This document shows, in pieces, positions 43,593-54,662 of a stretch of 64,000 nucleotides of DNA. Made by a program: the position numbers and the translations under genes. The stretch's first letter is position 1; every line of letters starts with the position of its first letter. The stretch comes from Narthecium ossifragum (Eukaryota; Streptophyta; Magnoliopsida; Dioscoreales; Nartheciaceae). A model generated the notes under the pieces. It saw only the letters and a list, made by a program, of their open reading frames with translations. It was not told the origin of the DNA and made no database searches. The stretch spans positions 14,773,297 to 14,837,296 of the forward strand of contig OY986966.1 of the NCBI GenBank assembly GCA_963920575.1. The letters are read 5' to 3'.

Positions 43593-45901
43593 TGTGAGGA
43601 CCCGTCCCTCTCCTCCTGTGGCTTGCTGTGGGCCGCAAGGGCAATTTGGTAAATTGCACCTTGTCGGCTAGTTTCACACTCGCGCTTGTACACACACCGA
43701 CCATGTTTGTGGTAACGTTTGCTTAGAATGGTTAGTGGGACCCGGGATCGAAAGATCCGGACTTAGGCTTGAGTTCTTGCCTAAGTTTAACTTTCAGCAC
43801 AAAAAGGATCGATCCTCTGAGGCTAAGAGATCGATCCTCTTCGTGCCAGAAAGTCAAGTGAGATCGCCATGAAGGATCGATCCTTTCTCGAGGAAGGATC
43901 GATCATTCATAAGTCGGTTCGTTTGCCTATAAAGCAGACGAAGCTTCTTCCTTGAATCCTTTTTGAAATCCGGCGATTTGAGCTCAGATCTTGGGATTTT
44001 TGAAGGCGTTTGAGGACGATCCAAGGCCTAGCTGCTTGGATCTAAGTTGCTCTTGCTCCGGTAGGGATCCTACTGACATCTCTCTTCGGGGTTTTGAGTT
44101 TTCCGGTTTGATTTGTCTTCTTTTGCTTAGATCTGATTATATAGTTGTTGGTTTCCAGTGATTTTACCGGTTTTGGACTCGTGGGATCTAGATCTACCAG
44201 ATCCCAGAGTTTCGTCATGTTTGGATGTGTCTTCCGGCGGTATTCCTCGCCGGAAGCACGCCGGAGAACCCATCGGGATGATCGATCCTTCTTGAGGAAG
44301 GATCGATCCTTCTGGGTTGGTCATGCCCCGCACGACGAAGGATCAATCTTTTACTTGGAAAAGATCGATCCTGGTTCTTGGGTGGCATGGTTACCCTTCG
44401 TCGCGAAGAAGATCGATCTTCCTGGGAGGAAGGATCGATCATTCTTGGTGCGACGCGAAGGGTGCCCTCTGTCTCAAGAAAGATCGATCTTCCTGGGAGG
44501 AAGGATCGATCTTCCTTGCCTCGACAGCGAGGGAAACTCACTGTTACGTAAATGATCGATCCTTCCCTTGGGGAGGATCGATCCTTTAGTAACAGAGAGG
44601 GTTTTCATGGCTTTTGCCCGCGGGGCTTGGTATGCCGGTTTTGTTTATCGCTTTATACCTTGTATATACGATTAAACATGTTAGCCCTATAATAGGGCAG
44701 TGGTGAACCAGGGGAGTGATGACTCCTGGGATTGTGTAGAATAAACGGGCGGGTAGCCCTACAGCTTTCCATAGCCTTGCATGCCGGCGTGCGCCGAGGG
44801 CTTTCACCTGCTATATATGTAAGCTGTTGTTTGCGGGGTTGTTTCCCGGTGCAGGTGTTGTGGAGGACTGCTGGCAGTTCGTAGGGTTACCATTGCAGCA
44901 GTCCCTAGACCTTAAATAATTGCTCACCACCCCGGGCCGGCAGGGTGCCGTGCTCAGACCTTGTATTTATATCATCACATCCTGCTACATGCGTACATGT
45001 ATCTTTTATGCGTATGTTCATAGCATGCATTGTGTTGTGCACTAGTTGCATCTGTTTAGGGTGTTGCCGATCCGGGGCTTCCGGGTAGCCCGGATCTATC
45101 TCTTAGGACCGTGCGGGTAGCTTGGTCCAGGACTCGATTTGTAGTATTCAGTCTTTTCAATGATAGGGTTAGTTGGACTTGAATACTGTTGGGTTTGATG
45201 TTTAGAGGTCGTGTCGCCCTCGAGCCAAGTCGTGGTGTAGCCGGTACCCAATCCTTCTAGAACTCTTGGGTGGCAGGTGTGACTACCCAGCGGTGCTACC
45301 CGCCGACCGTGCCCAGGATCCTGTCGTGAGTTGGCAGTGCCGTTTCCTGTCTTACTGAGTGTGACCCAGTGTGTGACCAGTTCGCTGGAAGACCATGACT
45401 GGGGCTCTCAGGGGTATCCGGTGGGGTTATGGGACCCCTGTGATACACCTAGGCTTTGCTTGGGGACGACACTGTTGTGTTCCCTTCCTTGTGAGTGTCG
45501 TAGTGTAGTGTCCCTGCTGAGCTTAGTGCTCACTCCTACCCGGGCTGCGTTTTGCAGGTGCTGGCGTGAGCTCTTCTTCGGTCGCCCCTACCGGGCAGGT
45601 GTTTGGTGACGTGGCGGCGTCTGGCGGTGCTGGAGAGGTGGCGATCATATCTGTTTTACCCTTTTTGTATTAGATAGTCTCCTACGAGAGTGATAAATAT
45701 ATAATTTCCCTGTTTTTGAGGTTTTATATCTATTTCAGTTCTGGTGTTCGAGATTTGTAATTGTACTTAATACAGGATGATTATGACTTGTTAGGGTAAC
45801 CACTACGACTAGAGGGAAACCTCGCCAAATTTTCCGCAGTAGGTTAGGTTCCGGTTCGCGTCGCCCGGCCCGGTTGGGCCTACGCGGGTCGGGGCGCGAC
45901 A
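43593..45901 (+). mobile_element. 3' LTR of the gypsy element (family A reference copy)
   Basis: It begins TGTGAGGACCCGTCCC directly after the purine run AAGGGTAATAGGA and ends GGGTCGGGGCGCGACA, 2309 bp. It defines family A and links the solo A LTRs (A1, A2, A3) to this gypsy lineage. It contains the densest set of ATCGAT-centred palindromes in the window (43806-44585). Downstream it abuts the interrupted antisense A2 LTR. Confidence 0.92.
43806..44590. repeat. Array of ATCGAT palindromes in the family-A LTR
   Basis: About fourteen copies of cores such as AAGGATCGATCCTT, GAAGATCGATCTTC and GAAGGATCGATCATTC occur. They often come in pairs separated by roughly 10-15 bp (for example CTTCTTGAGG or CCTGGGAGG spacers), and the pairs are set apart by 30-60 bp of other sequence. 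Individual perfect palindromes reach 16-18 bp. They lie in the 5' third of the LTR, where U3 control elements would be expected. Confidence 0.9.
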
Positions 45902-47292
45902 GCGGGTCCCAGCATTATGTCGGTACCGCGACCATCAACCGCGGACTCCTGCAACGAGAAGCGGCCCAGAAAACTCTGATTAACAGTAAAATATAATATT
46001 ATATGTTCTGAACATATAATATTATTTAAATCACCAAGATCCTCTACTTAGAGGCTAAGTGACCTCGTTGATCCGACGTCCAAACGATGTCGGATTCGAG
46101 ATCCAACTTAGACCTCAGTAGATAAACATGTTGGGATCAACATATCCAAAACCGGGAAACATCCGACGGCTCGATTACAGAGAAAACACTAATCAAAAAC
46201 CATTAATCTCACTAATTACCTTTAATTGCTGCAACGCAGCCCATCCGTAGGAATTTCATAACAAATCATAGGGAAATTAGAAAATTATGCAACTAGTTGG
46301 GTCTGAGAGTAGAGTCAAAGATCTACCACTCTGATGTTCATCATAAACCAAGATCATGCATATACAAACCGGAAAATGCGCCGTAAACCGGCTGTTCTTC
46401 AGGAACAGAGAAACTGGAAAATTCGAGATTAAACATGCTAAAAACCTACTAAAATCTCAATCAAATCTTATAAAACTTACAACAGAAATTAAGCTAAGCA
46501 AGAGACATCCAACAACACCAAGAACACCTAGATCTACCGGCTAGATCTAGAGAAAACCCCCTTACTAACTCAAGTAGGTAGAAACCTACCGGAAGAGCAC
46601 TCCTCAGCTGATTCCCCGCGCTACGAGCACCAAACCGGCTTCAAACCAAGCCAAGGATCTTCTTCTCGCTGCCACGAATCCAACGAGCCTTCAAGCACCC
46701 AAAACAGTGGCCGGAGGAGGGAGAACGGAGGGGAAGAAGGGGATGCCGGAAACAGGGGGAGCAGGGCCGCGGGTAGAAGAATGAAGAAGGAGAAGGAAGA
46801 AGAAGGAGAAGAGGAAGAAGGAGAAGAGGAAAAGCCAGGGAAGCGGGAGAAGAAGAGGATAAGGGAGAGGAGAGGAGAGAAAGTCTTCTCTCCCTTTGAC
46901 AGTGGAGAGCGACAAGTGGAGAGCGACGGCTAACGGCGGCCGTCCTCTCAAAAATCACCACCAAGACTTTCTGGCACAGGAAGATCGATCTTCTTTTCAA
47001 GGAAGATCGATCTCCTTAACAAGGAAGATCGATCTCCTTATCAAGGAAGATCGATCTCCTTTGCCCAGAAACTCAAACTTGGGCTAAAACACAAGCCCAA
47101 ACTCGGATCTTCCGATCCCGGGTCCACCTAACCATTCTAATCAAACACAAACACAAACATGGTCAGTGTGTGCACACGCGGGTGTGAAACAAACCGACAA
47201 AGTGCAATTTACCAAATTGCCCTTGTAGTCTTCCACGAGCCACGGGCTCGACCCAAGCGGTCGACCCAGGAATGGAGGGACATGTCCTCACA
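45902..47292 (-). mobile_element. Antisense family-A LTR (copy A2), 5' part
   Basis: It starts inside the LTR at GCGGGTCCCAGCATTATG (complement of the GGGACCCGC block) and ends GGGACATGTCCTCACA, the complement of the LTR start. Together with 36181-37080 it makes one antisense A LTR of about 2.3 kb. Four AGATCGATCT palindromes lie at 46980-47065. The low-complexity ORFs around 46641-47000 are LTR sequence. Confidence 0.85.
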
Positions 47293-47669
47293 TAAAACCC
47301 CTTAAAAATGATCCTAATTTCACAAAACTTCATATTCTTCTGACAATATTGTAAAATCCCCTAAAAACATTGCTTTATATAAAAAAGAAACCCAGAGATT
47401 AGTTTAATACAAAAATATATGGATAAATTACTAAACTAGACCTAGCTTATAACGGGCATATCTATGTATTCTTTAAACTTCGGTCTTAATATTCAAGGAC
47501 ATATTAGTCATTACACAAATTAATCTTGCATTTTACCATGATCAAGTCTCTAAATTGGATCAGATGGATGCCTCCTATACTTCCCACTAAAGTGAGGCTA
47601 TTGCTGCTATTGCAGTTAGAGGGCCACGATTGATTGGTGTGGATGAAGCTGTCAGGGCTATGGGGAAGC
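47293..47669. other. Spacer without recognised gene
   Basis: AT-rich DNA with CCCCTTAAAAATG and CCCCTAAAAACATTG boxes and TATAACGGGCATATCTATG, which recall MULE terminal sequences; it may be the displaced outer end of the 15.8-36.2 kb MULE or a separate MULE relic. The short open stretch near 47600-47710 (EAIAAIAVRGPRLIGVDEA) is not recognised. Confidence 0.35.
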
Positions 47670-47994
47670 TGTTAGCCAAAATTATGGCTAACCAATCCAT
47701 GATCGACACGTAGACATCATAGATATGACCGCCGGCTTATTTATTTAATGCATTGATCGCTTAATCCAAATGGTCGATCAAATGTTTGATGTGCAGGGAG
47801 GAGCATCGACCAAATGCAATTGAGATGCATGCAAATATGAGTTATCGACCAAGGGCGATTGTGAGGCATACATGGAAACATCATCAACCAGACACGATTG
47901 TGAGGTGTAAAATGAAGAATCATCGACCATGTGCAAACATGACATCCTCATCGACCAAGTCGTGACGTGGAAGAAGCAGTTATAGCACGATCTC
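47670..47994 (-). mobile_element. Family-C-like LTR fragment, antisense
   Basis: TGTTAGCCAAAATTATGGCTAACCAA is the complement of the C1 end (GGTTAGCAATTATTTTGGCTAACA). It is followed by repeated ATCGACCA motifs similar to the CGTTCTTGGCCGATGA motifs of C1. It stops where the D1 LTR begins at about 47995; the rest of the LTR is not found, so only a fragment is called. Confidence 0.5.
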
Positions 47995-49637
47995 TAATGT
48001 GCTATCGTAAGCAATCAAAAATAAAACCAATATTCTTTAAAATGAATGTAGTAGTGCGAGTACGAGTCGATTCCACGAGGAATGTCTAATCTAGTTTTGT
48101 CCTTCGTGAACAAAGATGGGGGTTTTGAGTATAACGAAAACAAATAAGAAATAATCTGAATTGAAGAATCGAATTTAAGCAAGAGAACAAACATTGGTCG
48201 AAGTCAACATCCACCATCGGAATCTTTATAAATGATCATTGATGCAATTATATATCAATCCACACCTTGAATATTCACCGTTGGAATTATTTCCGTATCT
48301 CTCCTTGTCATAGTTAATTAGAAACAAGCGATCTAATTAACCCTAACTACTAAACAACCCAAGACAAACGTTGCAGATTTAATCTTGTAGCAACCTTAAG
48401 ATTCATAGAGATCGATGAAGCTAAATAACATAAGCACAAGCGGTTGTATTTAATTTAGTCGAACGTTCTTTCTAAGATCGAACAATCTCTGAAACGCAGT
48501 AAATCAATAGATCTTAGTTGCTTCGCAGATTAGAGGGATCAAACAATTACGGATTTGATATCCAACCTAGCAGTAGATTGCAATGAATAATAAACTAGTA
48601 GGCCTCCTAGCAATTAAACAAGACAATTATGATTATAATTACAGAAAACATTCAATACCCAAGGCATAAATTGAACGATAAAAATAGATTAGATCTCACA
48701 GTTCATGGATTCTGAGGTTTCAGTTTCCTTGATCAACTATCAAGATTTAGCCACGCAAGGCCATGAAGAACAATCTAGTAAAGAAGAAATTTTAGAAATA
48801 TCCAAGAGGCAGAAAGTAGCCGAAAATTCCTAGGATTCGCCCCCCTCAATCCCTAAAAAGAGTCCTATTTATTGCCCAAAACTTTTCCATCCTCGGATTA
48901 GATCTGAGCCCTTTATTTTGCAAAGTCAGTTAACAAAGATATATTTTTATATAGGAGAAGATCGATCTTTTCTTCCCAGATTTTGGCTGCGCCCCGCAGA
49001 AGATCGATCATTTATAGAGAGCAGATCGATCATCTAAAACATAGCACTTTTTCAACTCTGGTTGCATAAATTGTCGATCATTTTTGGAAGAGAAGATCGA
49101 TCATTTCTTTTCTGCATATTTCTTTTGCTATTCAGCCCTGCGCTGGTGGTACTAAAAGTACTGTAGTTTTCTCTTGGAAGCTCCAAATCATAAACCATAA
49201 AATTATCCAGAAACTAGACTTCTAGAGCTTTCCAATAATATATAGCACCTCATCTGGTTCTTCCCAAGTATGTACCGATTAATCTTTGAATCTGATCTAT
49301 CTTCTTTGTAATATTCTTTGCACCTTCTGGCTTCGATTGCCTTGATGCCGTCAACCAGAATCTCTTAAAACCCAAAACATAAAAGTTGTAGAGCTCTTTC
49401 TTTCCTTTCCATATCATCTTGAATCATCCAAATCAGAGCTCGGATGGAAACGTTATGCTCAGATTACGAACTGGTATCAAAATTGTCCAGAATTGTCCAT
49501 TTGGCTTCGTTTCGCATTTAAGGACTCCATTTGCATCCTAAATCAAAATATAGGATTAGTGAGTACATTTAGGTATCAAATAAGCATAGAAGACTAAGTA
49601 TTAAGGAATAAAAATATGATATTTGGTATTCTCATCA
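47995..49637 (-). mobile_element. Family-D LTR (copy D1)
   Basis: TAATGTGCTATCGTAAGCAA at the left and TATTCTCATCA at the right correspond to both ends of the D2 LTRs. Collinear similarity extends along the LTR (GCGAGTACGAGTCGAT, CAACATCCACCATCGGAATC, AGGGATCAAACAATT). Its palindromic boxes read GAAGATCGATC(T/A)TTT (48963-49105) instead of the CCGATCGATCGG of D2. To the right it is followed by the D-type polypurine tract and internal sequence, as in D2. Confidence 0.78.
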
Positions 49638-50135
49638 AATTCCCTCACACTTAACCTTTGCTCGTCCTCGGGCAAAACTAAAATACAACTCACTCAAAAT
49701 ATCAAGATTGCAACGCCATCAATAAAGAACAACGAAGCTCTTCAAAACTCATAACATATCATGAACAGGCATTCTTGAACAACCTAAAATCAATCAGTAA
49801 GCATTTTCACTTGAAGATGGAGCAAACTTAAATAAGTAGACCCTCACGGAAATTAGCACTCAACTCTCATGTTTATGAAGGGTATGTGTTTCTCTCAAAT
49901 TCATTGCAATGAAAATGATCTACGATAAACTTGCATATCTTCTCATTCTCCACCACTAGAATCACATGCATAACATGGATCATAAGGACTTCCAAGGGTT
50001 ATAACGGGGTTTAGGATCAAGGTATAAAATATTTGGAGATGTAGCTCAAAAGCCAACTGAACTAATGGAGCAAAAATGCATCAATAAGACATGCATAACC
50101 AATCATTCCATTCAACAACTTCTTCAATTTAGCCT
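49638..50135 (-). mobile_element. Truncated internal region of D1
   Basis: The minus-strand polypurine tract (complement of AATTCCCTCACACTTAACC) lies at 49638. Sequence collinear with 51761-52250 of D2 follows to CTTCTTCAATTT, where homology ends and LTR F begins. No ORF is present. D1 is therefore a remnant with one LTR and about 0.5 kb of interior. Confidence 0.7.
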
Positions 50136-50307
50136 TGGACCCCAAGGGCAATTTGGTAAATTGCGCCTTGACGGTCAGTTTCACACCCGCGTAGTGCACA
50201 CACGGCCTTGATTGATGTACGTGATTGAATAAATCCAGTAGGAGCGTTTGGGATCGACAGATCCGGACGAGATTGCAACGAGATCGCAATTTGGAGTCAA
50301 ATCGGAT
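50136..50307 (+). mobile_element. Diverged A-like LTR (family F), left piece
   Basis: CCCAAGGGCAATTTGGTAAATTGCGCC is the block near the start of A LTRs; the first part of the LTR is missing. It is cut at 50308 by D2. Further pieces of the same LTR are 56191-56338 and 58795-60180, which places D2, A3 and the copia element as later insertions in it. Confidence 0.6.
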
Positions 50308-51760
50308 TGATGTGCTGTCGTAGGCACTCAAAAATAAAACCAATACTCTTCAGAATAAATGTAGTAGTGCGAGTACGAGTCGATCCCACGAAGAGTGTTT
50401 AGCCTAGTTTTGTGCTAAGTGAACAAAGATAGGGGTGTTTTTAAATGTGAGGAAAACAAAAAAAAAAAAAATCTAAAGCGAAGAAACGAGTTAAATCAAG
50501 AGAATAAAACTTGGTCCGAGTCAACATCCACCATCGGAATCCAACAACTGATCATAGATGCAAGTATCAATCAATTCATACCATGAATATTCACCGTCCG
50601 AATTCAATTCGAAAATCTCCTCAATCATAGTTAATTAGAAACAAGCGATCTAATCAACCCTAACTACTACACAACCTAAGACAAGCGCTGTAGATTTAAT
50701 CTAGTAGCAGCGTTAAGAATAGGGAGACTGATGAAGCTAAACAACACAAGCACAAGCGGTTGCATTTAATCTAGTGGAATATTCTTTCTAAAACCTAACA
50801 ATCTCTGAAACGCAGTAGATTATTAAACCCTAGTTGCTTCGCAGATTAGAGGGATCAAACAATTCCAGATTTGATATCCAACCTAACAGTAGATCGCAAT
50901 GAATAATAAACTAGTAGCGCTCCTAGCAATTAGACAAGACAATCATGAATATTTAACAACAGAAGAACATTCAATACTCATATATAAACTGAACAATAAA
51001 AGTAAATTAGATCTCACAGTTTCATTCATTCCGAGGTTTCAGTCTCCTCGACCAAGGATCAAGATTTGGCCACGTAGGGCCATCGAGAACAATCCTCCAA
51101 AAGATTTCATAAAGCAAGACAAAACCTAGGAAAATATAAAGGAGGAGAAAGAGCAGCCAAAAGTGTCCAAGAATCCCCCTCAAACCCTAGAAAGAATCCT
51201 ATTTATAGCCTTAAGTGTATCCATCCTCGGATTAGATCAAAACCGTTGATTTTATTCACTGGGAAAGTCCGATCGATCGGACTTTAGGTGTCGGATCGAT
51301 CGGTTGCGTTAAAATCCTCCGTCTCTGGCTATTCCCGAGTCCGATCGATCGGACTTAGTTCAGCCAAAAAATATATGTTTTGTCACGCTTCTGCATAGTC
51401 GGATCGATCGGACTCTGGATGTCGGATCGATCGGACGTTCCAGCGTATTTACTGTCCTGCCATCCAGACTGCGCCATCAGTACTAAAATTGCCGTAACTT
51501 CCTCTAGGAAACTCGGAATCTCGAACCGTAAAATTCTCCAGAAACTAGACTTCAAGAGCTTTCCAACCATATATGGGACATCATCTGGTTCTTCATGAGC
51601 AGGTACAGATTAATCTTTAAAGTTGATCCATGCACTCTTTTCAGCTTCTTTTCGACTTAAGGACTTCAATTGCATCCTAAATCAAAATATAAGAATAATG
51701 AGTGTATTTAGGAACTAAATAAGCACAGGGATAAAAATATAACATTATGCATCATCATCA
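50308..51760 (-). repeat. 3' LTR of D2
   Basis: On the plus strand TGATGTGCTGTCG...CATCATCATCA, 1453 bp. It contains five CGATCG-centred boxes between 51265 and 51445, the best being a 22-bp perfect palindrome with half-site AAAGTCCGATC. It lacks an insertion of about 53 bp present in the other LTR and has a 14-bp deletion near 51730. Confidence 0.93.
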
Positions 51761-51776
51761 AATTCCCCCACACTTA
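51761..51776 (-). promoter_or_regulatory. Polypurine tract of D2
   Basis: On the minus strand AAGTGTGGGGGAATT directly precedes the LTR start TGATGATGATGC. This is the plus-strand primer position of an LTR retrotransposon. The same junction is seen in D1. Confidence 0.85.
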
Positions 51777-53023
51777 GCTTTTGCTCGTCCTCGGGCAAAA
51801 CTAAAATTCACTCTACTCAAGATATCAAGGTTGCAATGCCATCAACAAAAAAAAACAATCAAGCTCTTCACAACTCATAACATATCATGAACAAACATTT
51901 TTAGACAACATAAAAATCAATCAGTAAGCATTTCCACTTGAAGATGAAGCATACTAAATAAGTAGACCCTCACGGAAATTAACACTCAACTCTCAAGTGT
52001 TTGAAGGGTATGTATTTCATTCAAATTCATTCCAATGAAAATGTTCTACCATAAGCTTGCATATCTTCTCATTCTCCGCCACTAGAATCACATGCATAAC
52101 ACAAATCATAAGGTCTTCAAAAGGTTGTAATGGGGTCCAGGATTAAGGTGGGAAATATTTGAGAATGTAGCTCAAAAGTCAATGGAACTAATGGAGCAAA
52201 AATGCATCAATAAGAAATGTACAACCAATCACTCCATTCAGCAACTTCTTCAATTTGGTTTCAACATACTCAAACCGTATAACATTACGACCTTGGTAAA
52301 GAGATTGTTCAAAGGAATACTTTTTAACTGAAATAGTGAACAATCTTTTGCAAAAACTTCCACCTTTGTAGAGATCATACATAAACATACCCCTTTCTTG
52401 GAGTATTAGGAGGATTCAAAAACACATTTTGTAACATGAGAAACAATTTCCTCCTTCACTTTTTTTTTTTTCTTTTCTTTTCTTTTGTTTTTTTTTTCAG
52501 AAACAACATACTCACGAATTAAGTATGAAAAATATACTCCACTTCACCAGTCATAGCCATACCACGAATCCAAACACCCCCACACTTGAACTTTTGCACC
52601 CATACATGTCATAATGATGATCAATGCTCCACTAGTTTTATGGCTTGGGTAACGGAAATATTTTTCAGGTTTAAGGCTTGTAATGTGCGTTAACAATGAA
52701 GTCAATAAAGCTCAAAGGGGTTTAGCAAAAGGAAAAATTAATTGCAAGGTAGGCTATTTGGCTTATGTAGCTTACAACAAAGATGGCCTTAATCATGTTC
52801 ATGTATACATGTGTCAATGTGACCTTGAATAGAATCAAAGCAAGTTCTAGAGAAACAAATCCATGGAAGAATATCTCTCATGAAAGAAAATAGTGAGACT
52901 GATAGGAATGTGTCAGTCTAAAGGCTCAAAATCTCACCAGCTTTTGTCTACTAATTTAGTCACTACCATTTCAAGGAAAATAACTCCACTAATTAATTCC
53001 AAGTTGTAAAATTACTCATTCAA
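51777..53023 (-). other. D2 interior without ORF
   Basis: About 1.25 kb between the main ORF and the polypurine tract. It contains a T/C-rich run (52455-52500), several CCCCCACACTTGAA boxes (52575, 53090) that look like degenerate polypurine tracts, and no reading frame that I can relate to pol. This is where pol would sit in an autonomous relative. Confidence 0.65.
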
Positions 53024-54559
53024 TCATGTTATGAATATGTCAAGCTTAACTAATTCTTGCTCATGGCATATGCAACCAAGATCTCCTCCCCCACACTTGA
53101 AACTGACATTGTCCCCAATGTAAGGTGGAATACAAAGAAAGGCAAAAATAACTAAAATGGAAATGCGAAAATAAAAAAAGAAAGGAACGAACTCCCCTTG
53201 GGTTGCCTTCCAAGCAGCGTCTTTGTTTATTGTCATTGGCTCGACTTCATGCTTCTTCCTTGAATACTGTGGGAGTTGCCAAACTTTGAATTTCCATAAC
53301 CACCATGGCTGGGCGAATTCTTCAGGTATGATAGGGAATGCTCGATCACCTAAAAACAAAAGCAAAGCAAAGAAAAAACAAATGCAACATGCAAGCACAC
53401 AACCTAAAAATAATTCAAGCACACTCAAGCACACAATAGAGCAAATAAAGCAAACTAAAGCACTATATACAATAAGTTTTAATCGTGCCCTCGGTGGCCG
53501 TTCTCTAGCAAGATGGTATGCAAAATCAATGGATGCCATAATATGGATATTTAACCTCAATAGTGTCACCAAGGTTAATTTAGCATATGAATCCAAGTGG
53601 CATATTTCAAAAATGAAAACTAGCTTTTCCATTCTAACACTAGTAAACAAGATAGCTAGATCTGTTAAACAGAAATACTTATCATCACGGTGATCAAGAA
53701 GAAAGGGGTCAACATTATGCTCAACTATAATCGAATCATCCATTGATCTATTAAAAATGTCGTCGTTTGCATTGTCAAGGATGTCAAGATCACATGATCG
53801 AAAATAAATCCGTCGAGATATGAAAATATCTACTAAGGTCATCTCCTTTTTAACCACTAATGAAGATGAGATAGTCACAGGAAATATACCTCGCGGCGTA
53901 ACATGAATGCCTTCAACTTCAGCTCGAGGAGGTTCTTCGAATAAGTGCTCCTTGTGTTCTCGGCGGTCGATTGGCCTAGACTGGACAGCTTCTTCATTTG
54001 CATTTAGTAGAAATTCCCTCGAAGCATCTCCAACCACAGCAGTCAGTGAAATATCATCATTAATTTCATGAACCGACGAAGAATCACAAGTATTATGACA
54101 TATATCATTATCATCAGAAACAAAAGCATCACAAGTATTATCATTACAAACATGAGGTATAGAATCATATCTATCAACTTCTTTATCAAAAGAGTGACTC
54201 ACATTAACTTGGTCAATTATTAGTGGCTCTTGTTGTATTTGTGACTGAGCAATGAAGGGGTTCTCAGTTTTGTCACGTTCCCTAGAAAATCTTTCCTCAG
54301 CCCAAGAATTACGCATTTCTCTTAAGAAATTATTATTTTCTTCAATCGCCTTCAGAATCTCTTCCAAAGATGGCTCTTGCTGTGCTTGAAACTGCCAACT
54401 AGGGTAGGTATGATCTCTAAAATCCGAATTATAAGAATATGAATATGAATCATAGGCCGGGTTTGAGAAACCATATGTGTCATTATTGTAAACGGGTCCA
54501 TAACCAAAAGGCAAATCATCATTCCATACGTCACCCGGTGGCATATTATAATTGGCCAT
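53024..54559 (-). CDS. D2 internal ORF, 511 aa, gag-position protein with hydrophobic block
   Basis: The ORF starts MANYNMPPGDVWNDDLPFGY, about 80 bp after the primer site, and is uninterrupted. The N-terminal third is Tyr/Asn/Ser/Asp-rich with a helical stretch EPSLEEILKAIEENNNFLRE, as in N-terminal gag parts of Tat/Athila-like elements. The middle is acidic (DDNDICHNTCD). About residues 365-415 (from LKLIVYSALVCFICSIVC on) form a strongly hydrophobic Cys/Phe/Leu block that could be membrane segments; another hydrophobic patch is near 470-490. No capsid motif, CCHC knuckle, protease or RT is seen. The function is unknown to me. Product intactness fits the young age of D2; whether it is translated is unknown. 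Confidence 0.65.
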   Translation of the reverse strand: MANYNMPPGDVWNDDLPFGYGPVYNNDTYGFSNPAYDSYSYSYNSDFRDHTYPSWQFQAQQEPSLEEILKAIEENNNFLREMRNSWAEERFSRERDKTENPFIAQSQIQQEPLIIDQVNVSHSFDKEVDRYDSIPHVCNDNTCDAFVSDDNDICHNTCDSSSVHEINDDISLTAVVGDASREFLLNANEEAVQSRPIDRREHKEHLFEEPPRAEVEGIHVTPRGIFPVTISSSLVVKKEMTLVDIFISRRIYFRSCDLDILDNANDDIFNRSMDDSIIVEHNVDPFLLDHRDDKYFCLTDLAILFTSVRMEKLVFIFEICHLDSYAKLTLVTLLRLNIHIMASIDFAYHLARERPPRARLKLIVYSALVCFICSIVCLSVLELFLGCVLACCICFFFALLLFLGDRAFPIIPEEFAQPWWLWKFKVWQLPQYSRKKHEVEPMTINKDAAWKATQGEFVPFFFYFRISILVIFAFLCIPPYIGDNVSFKCGGGDLGCICHEQELVKLDIFIT

Positions 54560-54639
54560 ACATTCAAACCATAAAAACTATATAATTTTTTTTTTTGAAA
54601 ATAAAGATCACTATAAGCACAAAAATAAACTAGAATCAC

Positions 54640-54657
54640 TCCCCGGCAACGGCGCCA
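54640..54657 (-). promoter_or_regulatory. Primer-binding site for tRNA-Asp in D2
   Basis: Minus strand TGGCGCCGTTGCCGGGGA, 18 nt complementary to the 3' end of plant tRNA-Asp(GUC) including CCA. It sits 5 nt inside the 5' LTR end, the position used to start minus-strand synthesis. Confidence 0.92.
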
Positions 54658-54662
54658 AAATT

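Larger units (their letters stand above)
37081..45901 (+). mobile_element. Ty3/gypsy chromovirus-like retrotransposon lacking its 5' LTR
   Basis: Internal region with gag, protease, RT, RNase H, integrase and a chromodomain-like tail, followed by polypurine tract and one 3' LTR (43593-45901). The left boundary shows ACCAGAGCTTAGGCTG (about 37082), resembling the position just after a TGGTATCAGAGC (initiator Met tRNA) primer site, directly fused to the antisense A2 LTR. No sense-oriented LTR precedes it. Gag, protease, RT and integrase share one frame once the B LTR and its duplication are removed, so it was one long gag-pol ORF. Stops: TAG 38481, TAG about 38589, TGA about 38751, TAG 39117, TAG about 39906 and TAA 42743. 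Confidence 0.88.

Noticed and set aside
47600..47715. Open stretch EAIAAIAVRGPRLIGVDEA as a possible gene end
   Set aside because: Short, bounded by a stop in the C-like LTR fragment, and not assignable to any family I know; left as unrecognised spacer.
54640..54657. Apparent tRNA-Asp sequence
   Set aside because: Only the 18-nt 3' end is present, next to an LTR; it is a primer-binding site, not a tRNA gene.
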